DNA of 64,000 bases from Pseudomonas sp. B28(2017). Lineage in GTDB: Bacteria; Pseudomonadota; Gammaproteobacteria; Pseudomonadales; Pseudomonadaceae. The stretch covers positions 434,001 through 498,000 of the forward strand of contig NZ_NEJH01000004.1 in NCBI RefSeq assembly GCF_002113025.1, read 5' to 3'. Position numbers and translations under genes: made by a program. Shown here in pieces: positions 61,705 through 64,000 of this stretch (position 1 is the stretch's first letter; each line of letters opens with the position of its first letter). The notes under the pieces were generated by a model, which saw nothing but the letters and a program-made list of their open reading frames with translations, had not been told where the DNA came from and ran no database searches.

Positions 61705-63363
61705 TTAGTGCGAAACCGCCCCACTCGCCCCCAACCCAGTCTGCGAACGAACAAACTGCGGGAAGAACAGCGCCCGCTCATTGTCAGCCGCCGTGGACTT
61801 GTCGGTAACCGAGAAGAACCAGATCCCGATAAAGGCAATCATCATCGAGAACAACGCCGGATACTCATACGGGAAGATGGCCTTCTCGTGATGCATGATC
61901 TGCACCCAGATGGTTGGCCCAAGGATCATCAAGCCGACAGCGCTCACCAACCCCATCCAGCCACCGATCATCGCACCACGGGTGGTCAGCTTTTTCCAGT
62001 ACATCGAAAGCAGCAGTACCGGGAAGTTGCAACTCGCCGCGATGGAGAACGCCAGGCCCACCATGAACGCGATGTTCTGGCTTTCGAACAGAATGCCCAG
62101 AACGATGGCCAGCACCCCCAGGGCAACGGTGGTGATCTTCGAAATACGAATCTCGTCCTTCTCGTTGGCCTTGCCCTTCTTGAGCACGCTGGCATACAGG
62201 TCGTGGGACACCGCCGAAGCACCGGCGAGTGTCAGGCCGGCAACTACCGCCAGAATGGTCGCGAACGCCACCGCCGAGATGAAGCCCAGGAAAATGCTGC
62301 CACCGACCGCGTTGGCCAGGTGTACCGCCGCCATGTTGTTACCACCGAGCAACGCGCCGGCCGCGTCTTTGAAGGCCGGGTTGGTGCTCACCAGCAGGAT
62401 CGCGCCGAAACCGATGATGAAGGTCAGGATGTAGAAGTAGCCAATGAAACCAGTTGCGTACAGCACACTCTTGCGAGCTTCCTTTGCGTCACTCACGGTG
62501 AAGAAGCGCATCAGGATATGCGGCAGACCTGCGGTACCGAACATCAGTGCCAGGCCGAGGGAGAACGCCGAAACCGGATCTTTCACCAGACCGCCCGGAC
62601 TCATGATCGCCTCACCTTTAGGGTGAACCTTGATCGCCTCGGAAAACAGGATGTTGAAGTCGAAGTTGACGTGCTTCATCACCATCAGCGCCATGAAGGA
62701 AGCGCCGGACAGCAGCAGGACAGCCTTGATGATTTGCACCCAGGTGGTCGCCAGCATGCCGCCGAACAACACGTAAAGGCACATCAGCACTCCCACCAGG
62801 ATCACCGCAACGTGATAGTCGAGGCCGAACAGCAGCTGGATCAGCTTGCCGGCACCGACCATCTGAGCGATCAGGTAGAACGCCACCACCACCAGCGAAC
62901 CGCAAGCGGACAGTGTGCGGATCTGGGTTTGCCCCAGGCGATAGGACGCCACGTCGGCAAAGGTGTACTTGCCCAGGTTACGCAGGCGCTCGGCAATCAG
63001 GAACAGAATGATCGGCCAGCCCACCAGAAAGCCGATCGAATAGATCAGCCCGTCATAGCCGGAAGCGAACACCAATGCGGAAATACCCAGGAACGAGGCA
63101 GCCGACATGTAGTCGCCGGCAATCGCCAGACCGTTCTGGAACCCGGTGATCTTGCCACCCGCCGCATAGTAGTCGGCAGCCGACTTGTTGCGCTTGGAGG
63201 CCCAGTAGGTAATGCACAGGGTTGCCCCCACAAACACAACGAACATCAGGATCGCGGCGACGTTGAGAGGTTGTTTATGCACTTCACCGGTCAGGGCGTC
63301 AGCCGCCCAGGCACCCGGTGCAAAAGCCGCGATGCTCAATAGAGCCAGTAGACGCCGGATCAT
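61705..63363 (-). CDS. actP: Cation/acetate symporter
   Basis: A 552-residue member of the sodium:solute symporter family that imports acetate and other short acids (glycolate, pyruvate). A cleavable signal-like N-terminus ([18 protein letters not shown]) precedes about 13 helices, as is usual for ActP. Family blocks include [40 protein letters not shown] and the [20 protein letters not shown] segment. It overlaps the DUF485 gene by four bases (ATGA), as in other proteobacteria (yjcH-actP). Confidence 0.96.
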   Translation of the reverse strand: MIRRLLALLSIAAFAPGAWAADALTGEVHKQPLNVAAILMFVVFVGATLCITYWASKRNKSAADYYAAGGKITGFQNGLAIAGDYMSAASFLGISALVFASGYDGLIYSIGFLVGWPIILFLIAERLRNLGKYTFADVASYRLGQTQIRTLSACGSLVVVAFYLIAQMVGAGKLIQLLFGLDYHVAVILVGVLMCLYVLFGGMLATTWVQIIKAVLLLSGASFMALMVMKHVNFDFNILFSEAIKVHPKGEAIMSPGGLVKDPVSAFSLGLALMFGTAGLPHILMRFFTVSDAKEARKSVLYATGFIGYFYILTFIIGFGAILLVSTNPAFKDAAGALLGGNNMAAVHLANAVGGSIFLGFISAVAFATILAVVAGLTLAGASAVSHDLYASVLKKGKANEKDEIRISKITTVALGVLAIVLGILFESQNIAFMVGLAFSIAASCNFPVLLLSMYWKKLTTRGAMIGGWMGLVSAVGLMILGPTIWVQIMHHEKAIFPYEYPALFSMMIAFIGIWFFSVTDKSTAADNERALFFPQFVRSQTGLGASGAVSH

Positions 63364-63671
63364 TGCTGAGCCTCCTTGAGAATCGCATTGTTCAGGTCAT
63401 CAAACTCGCCATTGGCACGTCGTACGTAGATACCGGTCAGGACGAAGGCCGAAACAATCAGCCCGACGCCAATCGGTATGCCCCAGGTAATCGAAGACTC
63501 GGGACTGATTTTCGTCCCCAGCACTTGCGGCCCGTAAGCAATCAGAAGGATGAAAGCGGAGTAAAGCCCAAGCATGATCGCTGAAAGAATCCAGGCGAAT
63601 CGTTCCCTCTTGCTAACCAGCTCCTTGAAGCGCGGGCTGTTTTGAATCGAGAGGTAAATGCTGTCGTTCAT
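63360..63671 (-). CDS. DUF485 inner-membrane protein (YjcH-like)
   Basis: A 103-residue protein with two membrane helices and the DUF485 pattern ([20 protein letters not shown] and [20 protein letters not shown] with RRAN following). In many bacteria this gene immediately precedes and overlaps actP, as here, and is thought to assist the symporter. The exact role is unknown. The stretch upstream to 63914 holds a REPIN and probably the promoter. Confidence 0.93.
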   Translation of the reverse strand: MNDSIYLSIQNSPRFKELVSKRERFAWILSAIMLGLYSAFILLIAYGPQVLGTKISPESSITWGIPIGVGLIVSAFVLTGIYVRRANGEFDDLNNAILKEAQQ

Positions 63672-63801
63672 TGTTTTTATCCTCGCAGCACAGATTTAGT
63701 TGGAACGGTATCCACTCTATGCGGCTGCGGGGCAGGTTCCAGACGACCTTAGTCTTAGAACCCCATGACGGATTCGCCAATCTCCAGCACGCCATAAACA
63801 A

Positions 63802-63893
63802 GTGTGGGAGCGAGCCTGCTCGCGAAAGGGTCATAACATTCAACATCATTGTTGTCTGTTACACCGCCTTCGCGAGCAGGCTCGCTCCCACAG
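63802..63893. repeat. REPIN
   Basis: GTGTGGGAGCGAGCCTGCTC with GCGAAAG, and GCCTTCGCGAGCAGGCTCGC with TCCCACAGG, inverted around a spacer close to that of the REPIN at 45800 (TCAACAT...GTTACACCGCC). Confidence 0.93.
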
Positions 63894-63914
63894 GGTCAAG
63901 CGTGCTCTTTGCTG

Positions 63915-64000
63915 TTATTTAGTCCAGGCAGCAACACGCTCAGGGTGTTTGGCCACCCAATCCTTCGCGGCGGCGTCAGGCTTGGCACCGTCCTGAATCG
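63915..64000 (-). CDS. ABC transporter substrate-binding protein, glycine-betaine/choline type (3' end only)
   Basis: The last 27 codons before TAA at 63915. They read IQDGAKPDAAAKDWVAKHPE then RVAAWTK, a C-terminus typical of OpuAC/ProX-type periplasmic binding proteins for glycine betaine, choline or proline. The rest of the gene is outside the window. Subtype cannot be decided from this fragment. Confidence 0.65.
   Translation of the reverse strand, partial: IQDGAKPDAAAKDWVAKHPERVAAWTK

Noticed and set aside
61708..63342. A 544-codon open frame on the plus strand
   Set aside because: Antisense of actP, with a His/Gln/Arg-rich composition typical of reverse frames in GC-rich genes.

Overview
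The window reads as ordinary chromosome of a fluorescens-group Pseudomonas. The basis is high-GC coding sequence, the gene order sdhCDAB-sucAB-lpdG-sucCD divergent from gltA, a purM-purN pair, actP with a DUF485 partner, and many intergenic copies of the GTGGGAGCGAGCCTGCTCGC palindrome typical of Pseudomonas REP/REPIN sequences. No ribosomal RNA, tRNA, CRISPR array, transposase, integrase or complete prophage was recognised. About 60 protein genes are supported.

Layout. 0-11.5 kb: the end of a SugE-type exporter, a major-facilitator/acyltransferase fusion, a TDT-family transporter, a cupin, an MFS pump with a divergent TetR regulator and a perfect palindrome between them, a very large hybrid histidine kinase with a solute-symporter sensor domain, RmuC and a small Sel1-like protein. 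11.5-12.5 kb: about 1 kb with no convincing gene. 12.5-17.5 kb: a 74-residue unknown, a stand-alone protein resembling a phage-encoded family, a FadL-type porin, an exported glutathione peroxidase, an MFS transporter with a coupled 40-codon gene, and a MarR regulator with two matching palindromic sites. 17.5-26.75 kb: a minus-strand cobalamin operon (cobO, cobB, bluB, cbiB, cobD, cobQ, cobU, cobT, cobC, cobS) behind a clear B12 riboswitch. 26.9-47.3 kb: mixed housekeeping genes, including two NlpC/P60 lipoproteins, hda, purMN, an MCP, OsmC, pirin, htpG, two thioesterases and brnQ. 47.7-60.7 kb: the TCA cluster. 60.8-61.6 kb: a complex non-coding repeat block. 61.7-64 kb: acetate symporter genes and the end of an ABC-transporter binding protein.

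How the genes work together. The cob operon covers the late steps of adenosylcobalamin synthesis: adenosylation, side-chain amidation, aminopropanol linker, lower-ligand synthesis (bluB) and activation, and final assembly. The TCA cluster encodes succinate dehydrogenase, 2-oxoglutarate dehydrogenase with its E3, and succinyl-CoA ligase on one strand, with citrate synthase leaving from the same intergenic region on the other; acetate uptake lies just beyond.

I did not find a clearly new multi-gene system. The most unusual items are: an inverted pair of ~250-300 bp non-coding repeat modules around a REPIN between gltA and actP; REP sequences inside the cob operon, one encoding the C-terminus of CobB up to the bluB start; the phage-like solitary gene before the FadL-type porin; the tiny gene overlapping the MFS gene by ATGA; and two well-resolved regulator/palindrome pairs. 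Family names come from remembered motifs and were not checked by database search.
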